Positions 56,789 to 64,000 of a stretch of DNA of 64,000 nt are shown piece after piece. Under the pieces are notes generated by a model, which did no database searches, was not told the origin of the DNA, and saw only the letters and a list, made by a program, of their open reading frames with translations. Position 1 is the stretch's first letter, and each line of letters opens with the position of its first letter. The stretch comes from Hypericibacter adhaerens (GTDB taxonomy: Bacteria; Pseudomonadota; Alphaproteobacteria; Dongiales; Dongiaceae). The stretch lies in contig NZ_CP042582.1 in NCBI RefSeq assembly GCF_008728835.1, positions 5,253,001-5,317,000 on the forward strand, in the 5' to 3' direction. A program made the translations under genes and the position numbers.

Positions 56789-59164
56789 ATGGCCAAGACA
56801 TCCGGAACGACGGACGGGCTTGCGATCCGCAAGGCGGCCGTGATCGGCGCCGGGGTGATGGGCAGCGGCATCGCCGCCCAGATCGCCAATGCCGGCGTGC
56901 CGGTGCTGCTGCTCGACATCGTGCCCAAGGACAAGGAGGGCAAGCCCGCCGCCGACCGCAGCGCCATCGCCAAAGGCGCGGTCGAGAAGCTGCTCAAGAC
57001 CGATCCGGCGCCGCTGATGCTGCCGGCCAATGCCGCGCTCATCACGCCCGGCAATATCGAGGACGATCTGGCCAAGCTCGCCGACGTCGACTGGATCGTC
57101 GAGGCCGTGCTCGAGAACATCGAGATCAAGCGCTCGCTCTACCAGAAGCTCGAGCCGGTGCGGAAGAAGGGCTCGGTCGTTTCCTCCAACACCTCGACGA
57201 TCCCGCTCGCGACCCTGATCGAGGGCGGCTCCGACAGCTTCGCGCGCGATTTCGTCATCACCCATTTCTTCAATCCGCCGCGCTATATGCGCCTGCTCGA
57301 GGTGGTGTCGGGGCCGAAGACCAACCCCGCGACCGTGGCCGCGATCGAGGCCTTCGGCGACCGCGCGCTCGGCAAGGGCGTCGTGCGCTGCAAGGACACG
57401 CCGGGCTTCATCGCCAACCGCATCGGCGTCTATTGGATGCAGGCCGCGGTGACGGCGGCGCTCGATCTGGGCCTCACGATCGAGGAAGCCGACGCCGTGA
57501 TGGGCAAGCCGCTCGGCATCCCCAAGACCGGCGTGTTCGGCCTGCTCGACCTCACGGGCCTCGACCTGCAGCCCCATGTCGACGGCGCCATGGCGAAGGC
57601 GCTGCCCAAGGGCGACGATTACCTGCGCATCCGGCGCGACTTCCCGCTGATGCAGAAGCTGATCGCCGACGGCTACACGGGGCGCAAGGGCAAGGGCGGT
57701 TTCTATCGCCTGCTGCGCGACGAGCATGGCGGCAAGACGCTCGAGGCGATCGATCTCAAGACCGGGCAGTTCCGGCCCAAGGCCGAAGCGCGGCTCGAGA
57801 GCGTCGAGGCCGGCCGCCAGGGCCTGCGCGCCGTGGTCGAGCATCCCGATCGCGGCGGGCAGTATGCCTGGAAGGTGCTGTCCCAGCTCCTGCCCTACAC
57901 CGCCTCGCTGGTGCCGGCGATCGCCGACGACATCGTTTCGGTCGATCGGGCCATGCAGATGGGCTATGCGTGGAAATGGGGTCCGTTCGAGCTGATCGAC
58001 CGCATGGGCGCCGACTGGTTCGCGGAGCGTCTCAAGGCCGAGGGCAAGACGGTGCCGCCGCTGCTGGCCGCCGCCGCCAAGGCCGGCGGCTTCTACAAGA
58101 TCGAGGGCGGGAAGCTGCTCGCGCTCGGCACCGACGGCAAGCATCACCCGGTGCTGCGGCCCGAGGGCGTGCTGCTGCTGGAAGACATCAAGCGCGCGAA
58201 CCAGCCCGTGGCCGCGAACGGCTCGGCCAGCCTGTGGGACATCGGCGACGGCGTCGTCTGCCTCGAGTTCCACAGCAAGATGAACGCGCTCGACGATCAG
58301 ATCCTGGGCCTGCTCAAGCAGGCGATCGGCATCGTCTCGAAGAAATACAAGGCGCTGGTGATCTATAACGAGGCCGAGCAGTTCTCGGTCGGCGCCAATC
58401 TGGGCCTCGCCCTCTTCGGCGCCAATATCGGCCTCTGGCCGATGATCGAGGGCCTGGTCAACGAAGGGCTCGCCACGCTGAAGGCGCTCAAATACGCGCC
58501 CTTCCCCTCGGTCGCGGCGCCGGCGGGCATGGCGCTCGGCGGCGGCTGCGAGATCGTGCTGCATTCGCGCGCGATCGTGGCTCATGCCGAGAGCTATATC
58601 GGCCTGGTCGAGGTCGGCGTCGGGCTCATCCCCGGCTGGGGCGGCGCCAACGAGCTGCTCGAGCGCTACACGCTCGAGAAGGGCCGCCCCGGCGGGCCGA
58701 TGCCGCCCGTGACCAAGGCCTTCGAGACGATCTCGATGGCGAAGGTCTCGCGCTCGGCCGCCGAGGCGCGCGAGATGGGGATCCTGAGGCCCGGCGACGA
58801 GATCGTGATGAACCGCGAGCGGCTGCTCGCCACCGCCAAGGCGCATGCCCTGGCGATGGTGGAAGGCTACAAGCCGCCGGAAGCGCCGGTCTTCCAGCTC
58901 CCGGGCGCCACGGGCCGTACCGCGATCCGCCTGGCCGTGGACAATTTCGTCGCCGCCGGCAAGGCGACGCCGCATGACCGCGTGGTGGCCGAGGCGCTGG
59001 CCGATCTCCTCACCGGCGGCAAGGACGCCGATATCGAGATCAAGATCGAGGAGGAAGCCCTGCGCAAGCTCGCGGCCAAGGGCTTCATGAACCTCATCCA
59101 CACCGAGCCGACCCTTGCGCGCATGGAGCATATGCTCGAGACCGGCAAGCCGCTGCGGAATTGA
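56789..59164 (+). CDS. 3-hydroxyacyl-CoA dehydrogenase / enoyl-CoA hydratase (FadN-type)
   Basis: A 791-residue bifunctional beta-oxidation enzyme. The order is N-terminal NAD-binding domain (AAVIGAGVMGSGIAAQIANAGVPVLLLD), C-terminal hydroxyacyl-CoA dehydrogenase domains (FNPPRYMRLLEVVSGPKTNP, KDTPGFIANRIGVY), then a crotonase domain (PAGMALGGGCEIVLHSRAIVAHAESYIGLVEVGVGLIPGWGG). This order, dehydrogenase before hydratase, is that of Bacillus FadN rather than of E. coli FadB/FadJ. It is followed by the unknown low-GC gene and then the acyl-CoA dehydrogenase. The long minus-strand open frame beneath this region is a composition artefact. Confidence 0.93.
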   Translation: MAKTSGTTDGLAIRKAAVIGAGVMGSGIAAQIANAGVPVLLLDIVPKDKEGKPAADRSAIAKGAVEKLLKTDPAPLMLPANAALITPGNIEDDLAKLADVDWIVEAVLENIEIKRSLYQKLEPVRKKGSVVSSNTSTIPLATLIEGGSDSFARDFVITHFFNPPRYMRLLEVVSGPKTNPATVAAIEAFGDRALGKGVVRCKDTPGFIANRIGVYWMQAAVTAALDLGLTIEEADAVMGKPLGIPKTGVFGLLDLTGLDLQPHVDGAMAKALPKGDDYLRIRRDFPLMQKLIADGYTGRKGKGGFYRLLRDEHGGKTLEAIDLKTGQFRPKAEARLESVEAGRQGLRAVVEHPDRGGQYAWKVLSQLLPYTASLVPAIADDIVSVDRAMQMGYAWKWGPFELIDRMGADWFAERLKAEGKTVPPLLAAAAKAGGFYKIEGGKLLALGTDGKHHPVLRPEGVLLLEDIKRANQPVAANGSASLWDIGDGVVCLEFHSKMNALDDQILGLLKQAIGIVSKKYKALVIYNEAEQFSVGANLGLALFGANIGLWPMIEGLVNEGLATLKALKYAPFPSVAAPAGMALGGGCEIVLHSRAIVAHAESYIGLVEVGVGLIPGWGGANELLERYTLEKGRPGGPMPPVTKAFETISMAKVSRSAAEAREMGILRPGDEIVMNRERLLATAKAHALAMVEGYKPPEAPVFQLPGATGRTAIRLAVDNFVAAGKATPHDRVVAEALADLLTGGKDADIEIKIEEEALRKLAAKGFMNLIHTEPTLARMEHMLETGKPLRN

Positions 59165-59185
59165 TAAGAAGATCGAAGGGACCAA

Positions 59186-60046
59186 TTGCTGCGAGATCAT
59201 CTATCGGCCCAACAGTTGAACACAGGGATGACGATCGACAGCTTTTTAAGTCGCCTACCCTCGGTAATTGCGCTTGAGCAAAGGCTAGCGCTGGAAGCTA
59301 TAGGATATGCGCTTGATCTGATTTGTTTGGCTTACCGAAGAATGTTGGCACAACTTCGAGCTGTATCGCCAATTAGCGACGAATCAATCTCCCGGTCCCT
59401 GTTAGTGCTCATATTCGCAGATGCGTGGCTTATCGTTGACCAAGCACACATGTTGCGCTCGCTGCTGCGCTCCATAGAGCCGAAGATATCAACGCCGACG
59501 ATTCGTGAGTTCATATCAACATTCGAAAACGCGACGTTTTTAAGGAACGAGATGGATCATCTGCACCAGAACATCAACAACATCAGTAAGAGTAAAAAGG
59601 TTCTTCCGCCAATATATGGAGCGGTATCTTTTGCCCGCTTACATGGCGCCGATCACAATCTGGAGATCACAAGAGCTACGGATATCCGCGGCGCCTATCT
59701 TGTGACGCTGACAGCTGGGTCTTTCTCAAAGGACAATCATAGACTTCATTGTGCAAATCCGATTGGAAAGAGTGTTGAAATTCCGGTGGGGCACGTGCAG
59801 TTCAATGCCTTTGAGCATGTCATCAATTTTAGCGAGCTAAACGCGGCAGTCGAAGGATTGAGGGCCTTATTCGATGGAGAGATCAGAGCAGACATAGAGA
59901 CCAAGGTGCGCGAAGCAGCGGTCGCGGCGGGCATATCACCGGAAGAAGCGCTACGGGCCCGCACGGCCGATCTCGTCGTAACGATGGTTATCGATTTTTC
60001 TGAAGAGCACACGAACGATAAAGACCCGTCTGGTTGGCAGGGTTGA
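59186..60046 (+). CDS. Unknown low-GC gene inside the beta-oxidation operon
   Basis: A 286-residue product from a TTG start preceded by GAAGGGACCAA, or 272 residues from the ATG at 59228. It is mostly helical in the N-terminal half (ALEAIGYALDLICLAYRRML..., SLLVLIFADAWLIVDQAHMLRSLLR) and contains RNEMDHLHQNINNI, a HEPN-like or AbiV-like helix pattern, but no firm family match. GC content is clearly lower than in the flanking genes. It fills the 21 bp after the bifunctional gene to 30 bp before the dehydrogenase, so it looks like an insertion into the operon that kept the frame of transcription. A cargo or defence-type gene is possible. Confidence 0.6.
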   Translation: MLRDHLSAQQLNTGMTIDSFLSRLPSVIALEQRLALEAIGYALDLICLAYRRMLAQLRAVSPISDESISRSLLVLIFADAWLIVDQAHMLRSLLRSIEPKISTPTIREFISTFENATFLRNEMDHLHQNINNISKSKKVLPPIYGAVSFARLHGADHNLEITRATDIRGAYLVTLTAGSFSKDNHRLHCANPIGKSVEIPVGHVQFNAFEHVINFSELNAAVEGLRALFDGEIRADIETKVREAAVAAGISPEEALRARTADLVVTMVIDFSEEHTNDKDPSGWQG

Positions 60047-60076
60047 GAACTTTCAGACCAAGCAAGGACAACATCC

Positions 60077-61861
60077 ATGCCCGACTACAAGGCCCCGCTT
60101 CGCGATATCCGCTTCGTGCTGCATGAGCTCTTGGACGACTCCAAGCTCGCCGAGCTGCCGGGCTATGCCGACGCGACGCCCGAGCTGGTCGACAGCATCC
60201 TCGATGCGGCGGCGAGCTTCTGCGAGGAGCAGCTGGTGCCGCTCAACCGGCCCGGCGACGAGACGGGCTCGCAGCTCGCCAACGGCGTCGTCACCACGCC
60301 GCCGGGCTTCAAGGAAGCGTACAAAGCCTTTGCCGAAGGCGGCTGGATCTCGCTCGCGAACGATCCCGACTATGGCGGGCAGGGCCTGCCCAAGCTGGTG
60401 AGCTTCGCGGTCGAGGAGATCATCTGCTCGGCCAATCTCTCCTTCGGCATGTTCCCCGGCCTTTCCAACGGCGCCTACAACGCGATCGCGCTGCACGGCT
60501 CACCGGAGCTGAAAAGCTTCTACCTGCCGAAGCTCACCACCGGCGAATGGGCTGGCACCATGTGCCTGACCGAGCCGCAATGCGGCACCGACCTGGGCCT
60601 CGTGCGCACCAAGGCCGAGCCGCAGCCCGACGGCAGCTTCAAGATCACCGGCAACAAGATCTTCATCTCGGCCGGCGAGCACGACCTGACCGACAACATC
60701 CTGCATCTGGTGCTGGCCCGCCTGCCCGATGCGCCGGCCGGCACGCGCGGCATCAGCCTGTTCCTGGTGCCGAAATTCCTGCCCAAGCCCGATGGCAGCC
60801 CAGGACCGCGCAACGCCCTCTCCTGCATCGCGATCGAGAAGAAGATGGGCATCCATGCCTCGCCCACCTGCCAGATGGCGTTCGACGGCGCCACCGGCTG
60901 GCTGGTGGGGCGCCCGCACAAGGGCATGTCGGCGATGTTCACCATGATGAACGCCGCGCGTCTCGGCGTCGGCGTGCAGGGTCTGGGCATCGCCGAGGCC
61001 GCCTATCAGGGAGCGCGCGATTACGCGAAGCAGCGCCTGCAGGGCCGCGCGCCGCAAGGGCCGCAGGCGCCCGACAAGCCGGCCGATCCGATCATCGTCC
61101 ATTCCGACATCCGCCGCATGCTGCTCACCATCCGGGCCAAGACCGAGGCGGCCCGCGCGCTGGCGCTCTGGGTCGGCAAGGAGCTCGACGTCTCCCTGAA
61201 GCATCCCGATCCCGCGGCGCGCGAGGCGGCCGACGATCTGGTGGCGCTGCTCACGCCGATCGTGAAGGCGGCGCTGACCGATCTGGGTTTCGAGGCCGCC
61301 AATCTCGGCATGCAGGTCTGGGGCGGCCATGGCTATATCCGCGACAACGGCATGGAGCAGTTCTCGCGCGACGCCCGCATCACCCAGATCTATGAAGGCA
61401 CCAACGGCATCCAGGCGCTGGATCTGGTCGGGCGCAAGCTCAGCCTCTCGATGGGCCGGCTGCTGCGCCGCTATTTCCACCCGACCGCCGCCTTCATCGA
61501 GGAAAGCATGACGGACCCGGCGCTGGGCGAGTTCGTCCTGCCGCTCGCCAAATGCTTCGCGCGGCTGCAGCAGGCGACGGCCTTCGTCGCCGAGACCGGC
61601 CTGAAGGACCCGGAGGCCGCCGCGGCCGTGGCACCCGATTATCTCAAGCTCTTCAGCTACACCGTCTTCGCGACGCTCTGGGTGCGGATGGCCAAGATCG
61701 CGCTCGCCAAGCAGAACGGCGAAGAGGCCGAGTTCTACAAGGCCAAGCTCGCCTGCGCCCGCTTCTATCTCGAGCGCATCCTGCCCGAGCATTCGGCACC
61801 CTTCGCCTTGGTCATGGCCGGCAAAGGCGCGCTGGCGGGGATGCCGATCGAGGCGTTCTGA
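60077..61861 (+). CDS. Acyl-CoA dehydrogenase
   Basis: A 594-residue FAD-dependent dehydrogenase of the longer bacterial type (DmdC/FadE-like). The N-terminal extension is MPDYKAPLRDIRFVLHELL, then GTMCLTEPQCGTDLGLVRTKAEP (FAD/substrate), GIHASPTCQMAFDGATGWLVG, and GGHGYIRDNGMEQFSRDARITQIYEGTNGIQALDLVGRK. It catalyses the first oxidation of acyl-CoA to enoyl-CoA and feeds the bifunctional enzyme encoded upstream. The sequence does not tell chain length preference. Confidence 0.92.
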   Translation: MPDYKAPLRDIRFVLHELLDDSKLAELPGYADATPELVDSILDAAASFCEEQLVPLNRPGDETGSQLANGVVTTPPGFKEAYKAFAEGGWISLANDPDYGGQGLPKLVSFAVEEIICSANLSFGMFPGLSNGAYNAIALHGSPELKSFYLPKLTTGEWAGTMCLTEPQCGTDLGLVRTKAEPQPDGSFKITGNKIFISAGEHDLTDNILHLVLARLPDAPAGTRGISLFLVPKFLPKPDGSPGPRNALSCIAIEKKMGIHASPTCQMAFDGATGWLVGRPHKGMSAMFTMMNAARLGVGVQGLGIAEAAYQGARDYAKQRLQGRAPQGPQAPDKPADPIIVHSDIRRMLLTIRAKTEAARALALWVGKELDVSLKHPDPAAREAADDLVALLTPIVKAALTDLGFEAANLGMQVWGGHGYIRDNGMEQFSRDARITQIYEGTNGIQALDLVGRKLSLSMGRLLRRYFHPTAAFIEESMTDPALGEFVLPLAKCFARLQQATAFVAETGLKDPEAAAAVAPDYLKLFSYTVFATLWVRMAKIALAKQNGEEAEFYKAKLACARFYLERILPEHSAPFALVMAGKGALAGMPIEAF

Positions 61862-61866
61862 GTCCG

Positions 61867-63054
61867 CTAGGGAGCGGGACGCAAGCTCGTCAGCATCGGC
61901 CCATATCGCAGCAGGAAGCCGGCGAAAGCGGCAATCCAGAAGCCGGCCGAAGCGACGAGCAGCGGCAGAGTCCAGGCGCCGATGAAAGCCGCCGCGACGC
62001 GCATGATGGCAGCCAGGGTCACGAGCGCATAGATCAGGCTGGTGACGCGGTCGGCTGACAGCTCGCGCCCGGTATGTCCGCGCGTGGCGCGCGTCATCAC
62101 GGCCAGGATCATCGTCCCGATCGCGCCGGCCGTCAGGGCATGGATCGCGGCGCTCTGCGGCACGCCGAGGTCGAACTGGGCCAGGCCGAGGAGCGCTGCC
62201 CCCAGCACCAGCCAGCCATAACCGATATGGAGGATCAGCAGCAGCGGTTCCGCCGCTGTCGCTTCGCCATGCCAGCGCAGGAGGCGCCAGAGATTGAGCG
62301 CCGCACCGGCCAGCAGGACCGCACCCACGGCCTTCATCTCCGGAAAGAACGCCCAGGCGAGCAGGCCGGCATGAAGGATGCCGAGCGCCACCCGGTCGAC
62401 TTTGCCATGAGGGGCCGGCAGGGCCGAGCCCGGGTGCCGTGCCAGCCAGTTCCGCGTGAAGCTCGGCACGATCCGGCCGGCAACCACCGAGACCAGCACG
62501 GTCACGGCAGCGAGCCCCAGCCGCCAACCCAGGCCAAACGGCAGGTTCACGCCAGCGGCTTCGAGATGCATCAGCAGATTGGCGACGCCGAGAAGGGCTA
62601 CGGGCGCCACCATCGGAAGATTGCGCCAGTTCCGCCCGGCGACAATCTCACGCGCGACGACGAGGACCAGGCTTGCGGGGAAGAGAAGGTCCGCAACGAT
62701 CGCCAGCCATGGCGGCAGGCCTGCCGAAACCAGGCAGGCGATCCGGCCCAGCAGCCACGAGCCGGCGAGCCAGGCCAGCGGGACGCCCCGGACCGGCAGC
62801 CGGCGGGTCCAGTTGGGGATCGCGGTCAGCAGGAAGCCGGCGATGGCCGCCATGACGAAGCCGAACAGCATCTCATGGATATGCCAGGCGAGCGGGTCGA
62901 AGCGGCTGGGCAGCGCGAGGCCGTTCGTCAGGACGAGGATCCAGAGGGCGAGCGCCGCCGCTGCCCAAAGGCCCGCCGCCAGGAAGAACGGCCTGAAGCC
63001 CTGGGTCAGCAGCACCGGCAAGGACGCTCTCCTCTCCGTCGCCGCGATGCTCAT
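61867..63054 (-). CDS. nnrS: NnrS-family heme-copper membrane protein
   Basis: A 395-residue polytopic membrane protein (about twelve helices) of the NnrS family, linked to nitric oxide stress and denitrification. It opens LPVLLTQGFRPFFLAAGLWAAAALALW, continues FDPLAWHIHEMLFGFVMAAIAGFLLTAIPNWT with its conserved His pair, and later has QSAAIHALTAGAIGTMILAVMTRATRGHTGR. The ATG at 63054 overlaps the norB stop by 4 bp; the open frame upstream of it is the norB antiparallel shadow. Adjacent norB supports a role in NO metabolism. Confidence 0.9.
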   Translation of the reverse strand: MSIAATERRASLPVLLTQGFRPFFLAAGLWAAAALALWILVLTNGLALPSRFDPLAWHIHEMLFGFVMAAIAGFLLTAIPNWTRRLPVRGVPLAWLAGSWLLGRIACLVSAGLPPWLAIVADLLFPASLVLVVAREIVAGRNWRNLPMVAPVALLGVANLLMHLEAAGVNLPFGLGWRLGLAAVTVLVSVVAGRIVPSFTRNWLARHPGSALPAPHGKVDRVALGILHAGLLAWAFFPEMKAVGAVLLAGAALNLWRLLRWHGEATAAEPLLLILHIGYGWLVLGAALLGLAQFDLGVPQSAAIHALTAGAIGTMILAVMTRATRGHTGRELSADRVTSLIYALVTLAAIMRVAAAFIGAWTLPLLVASAGFWIAAFAGFLLRYGPMLTSLRPAP

Positions 63055-64000
63055 TCGGCCGCCGCCGGCTGCCGCGCGCGGCCCCCCGGCAGCAGCCGCA
63101 GGGCGAAGCGCGGCAGCAACGGGCGCGACTTCACGATGAAATCCCACGCCATCAGCAACGCGCCCAGCGCGAAGACCACGTCGCCGGGGAAGCGCATCCA
63201 CTGCCAGAAGGCGGTACCGTCATAGAAGGCCTGGCTGCGCGCGTAGGCGAGACCATGCTCGTAGACGGCATCGAGCTGCGGCCAGCCGATCGGGAAGAAG
63301 TTGAAGAGGATCCAGAGAACCAGCCCGCCGTTATAGAGCCAGAAGGCCCACCGCCCCACCGTCTCGCCGAAGGCGTGGATCTCGCCCGCGGCATAGCGCA
63401 GGCAGAAATAGACCAGCCCGATGCCGAGCAGCCCGAAGGCGCCGAACAGCGCCGTGTGGGCGTGGTTGAGCGTCAGGAAGGTGCCGTGCTCGTAATAGTT
63501 CACGAGCGGCGCATTGAGCGTGCCGCCGCCGAACACGCCGGCGCCGACGAAGTTCCAGAAGGCCGCCCCGATGATGTAGATGTAGGCGAGCCCATATTTG
63601 AAATCGCCATGCGTCTTGATCAGCCGGTGGTGCTGGATCGCCTCGATGACCAGCAGGACCAGCGGCAGCACCTCGATGAAGGAGAACATGGTGCCGAGCG
63701 GAACCCACAGGCCCGGCGCGCCCGCCCAATAGAGATGATGGCCGGTGCCCAGCACGCCGCCGAGGAAGATCAGGATCAGCTCGAAATAGACCGAGCGCTC
63801 GGCGAGCTGGCGCGACACCAGCCCGACGGCCATCAGCAGATAGGCGCTGATCGCGGCGGCGAAGAACTCGAAGGACTGCTCGACCCAGAGATGGACCACC
63901 CACCAGCGCCAGAAATCGGTGATGGTGAATGATTTCTCGATGCCGGTGAGCGGGATCATGCCGCAGGCATAGAGCAGCGCGATATTGACGGTCGAAGCCC
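63051..64000 (-). CDS. norB: Nitric oxide reductase large subunit, 5' part cut by window
   Basis: The C-terminal part of the heme-copper-oxidase-like NO reductase subunit that reduces 2 NO to N2O at the cytoplasmic membrane. The frame is open to the right edge (preceding residues read NIALLYACGMIPLTGIEK). It contains FWRWWVVHLWVEQSFEFFAAAISAYLL, GTGHHLYWAGAPGLWVPLG with the heme/FeB histidines, and FLTLNHAHTALFGAFGLLGIGLVYF. The stop overlaps the nnrS start by 4 bp, so both are co-transcribed leftward. Confidence 0.93.
   Translation of the reverse strand, partial: ASTVNIALLYACGMIPLTGIEKSFTITDFWRWWVVHLWVEQSFEFFAAAISAYLLMAVGLVSRQLAERSVYFELILIFLGGVLGTGHHLYWAGAPGLWVPLGTMFSFIEVLPLVLLVIEAIQHHRLIKTHGDFKYGLAYIYIIGAAFWNFVGAGVFGGGTLNAPLVNYYEHGTFLTLNHAHTALFGAFGLLGIGLVYFCLRYAAGEIHAFGETVGRWAFWLYNGGLVLWILFNFFPIGWPQLDAVYEHGLAYARSQAFYDGTAFWQWMRFPGDVVFALGALLMAWDFIVKSRPLLPRFALRLLPGGRARQPAAAE

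Noticed and set aside
55439-59200. A 1253-codon open frame on the minus strand
   Set aside because: It lies exactly opposite the thiolase and FadN-type genes, is rich in Arg, His, Asp, Gly and Leu without any domain, and reflects high-GC third positions on the coding strand.

Overview
This 64 kb window is a piece of a GC-rich chromosome whose gene content and order point to an alphaproteobacterium, probably in or near the Rhodospirillales. The evidence is the ffh-rpsP-rimM-trmD-rplS-leuC block, the separate leuD-leuB-asd block, a thiolase/FadN-type beta-oxidation operon, nitric oxide reductase next to NnrS, and a type II-C CRISPR repeat resembling the Parvibaculum type. I recognised no rRNA or tRNA gene, integrase or insertion sequence.

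Layout. 1-14.8 kb is housekeeping: the end of a pyridoxal kinase, asd, leuB, leuD, leuC, a two-component system, small secreted proteins, VOC-fold enzymes, and the ribosome/SRP operon. 14.8-23.6 kb is an accessory island of visibly lower GC. It holds an SOS-type promoter, two small membrane proteins, a glycosyltransferase-like gene with two degenerate relatives, a lipoprotein/helical-protein pair, and a leftward cluster. That cluster reads small peptide, DUF6065-like protein, a 77-residue peptide with a strong ribosome binding site, JmjC/cupin oxygenase, cytochrome P450 and a 2OG-Fe(II)-type oxygenase. It looks like an uncharacterised peptide-modification (RiPP-like) or other oxidative tailoring system. 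23.8-31 kb returns to core genes (dapF, mtaB, ftsY, an FkbM methyltransferase, an EamA transporter), with a DUF5681 gene and a second SOS-type promoter.

31.2-48.4 kb is a complete type II-C CRISPR-Cas locus. The array has 185 apparently identical 36-bp repeats and 184 spacers, is read rightward and ends in an intrinsic terminator. The cas9-cas1-cas2 operon is read leftward toward it. A tracrRNA gene lies divergently upstream of cas9. Each repeat contains TTGGAC and TAGGCT separated by 17 bp, so each may carry its own promoter, as is known for Neisseria II-C arrays. The -35 elements proposed for tracrRNA and cas9 overlap.

48.4-64 kb holds a NUDIX hydrolase, a PQQ-type sugar dehydrogenase, AzlC/AzlD, pgk, a short-chain dehydrogenase, and a fatty-acid degradation operon (acyl-CoA ligase, thiolase, fused 3-hydroxyacyl-CoA dehydrogenase/enoyl-CoA hydratase, acyl-CoA dehydrogenase). 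That operon is interrupted by one low-GC gene of unknown function. nnrS and the end of norB, cut by the window edge, follow. Several intergenic spaces carry long inverted-repeat elements. Coordinates, motifs and repeat counts were read by eye from the sequence. Family names rest on recognition of motifs, not on searches.
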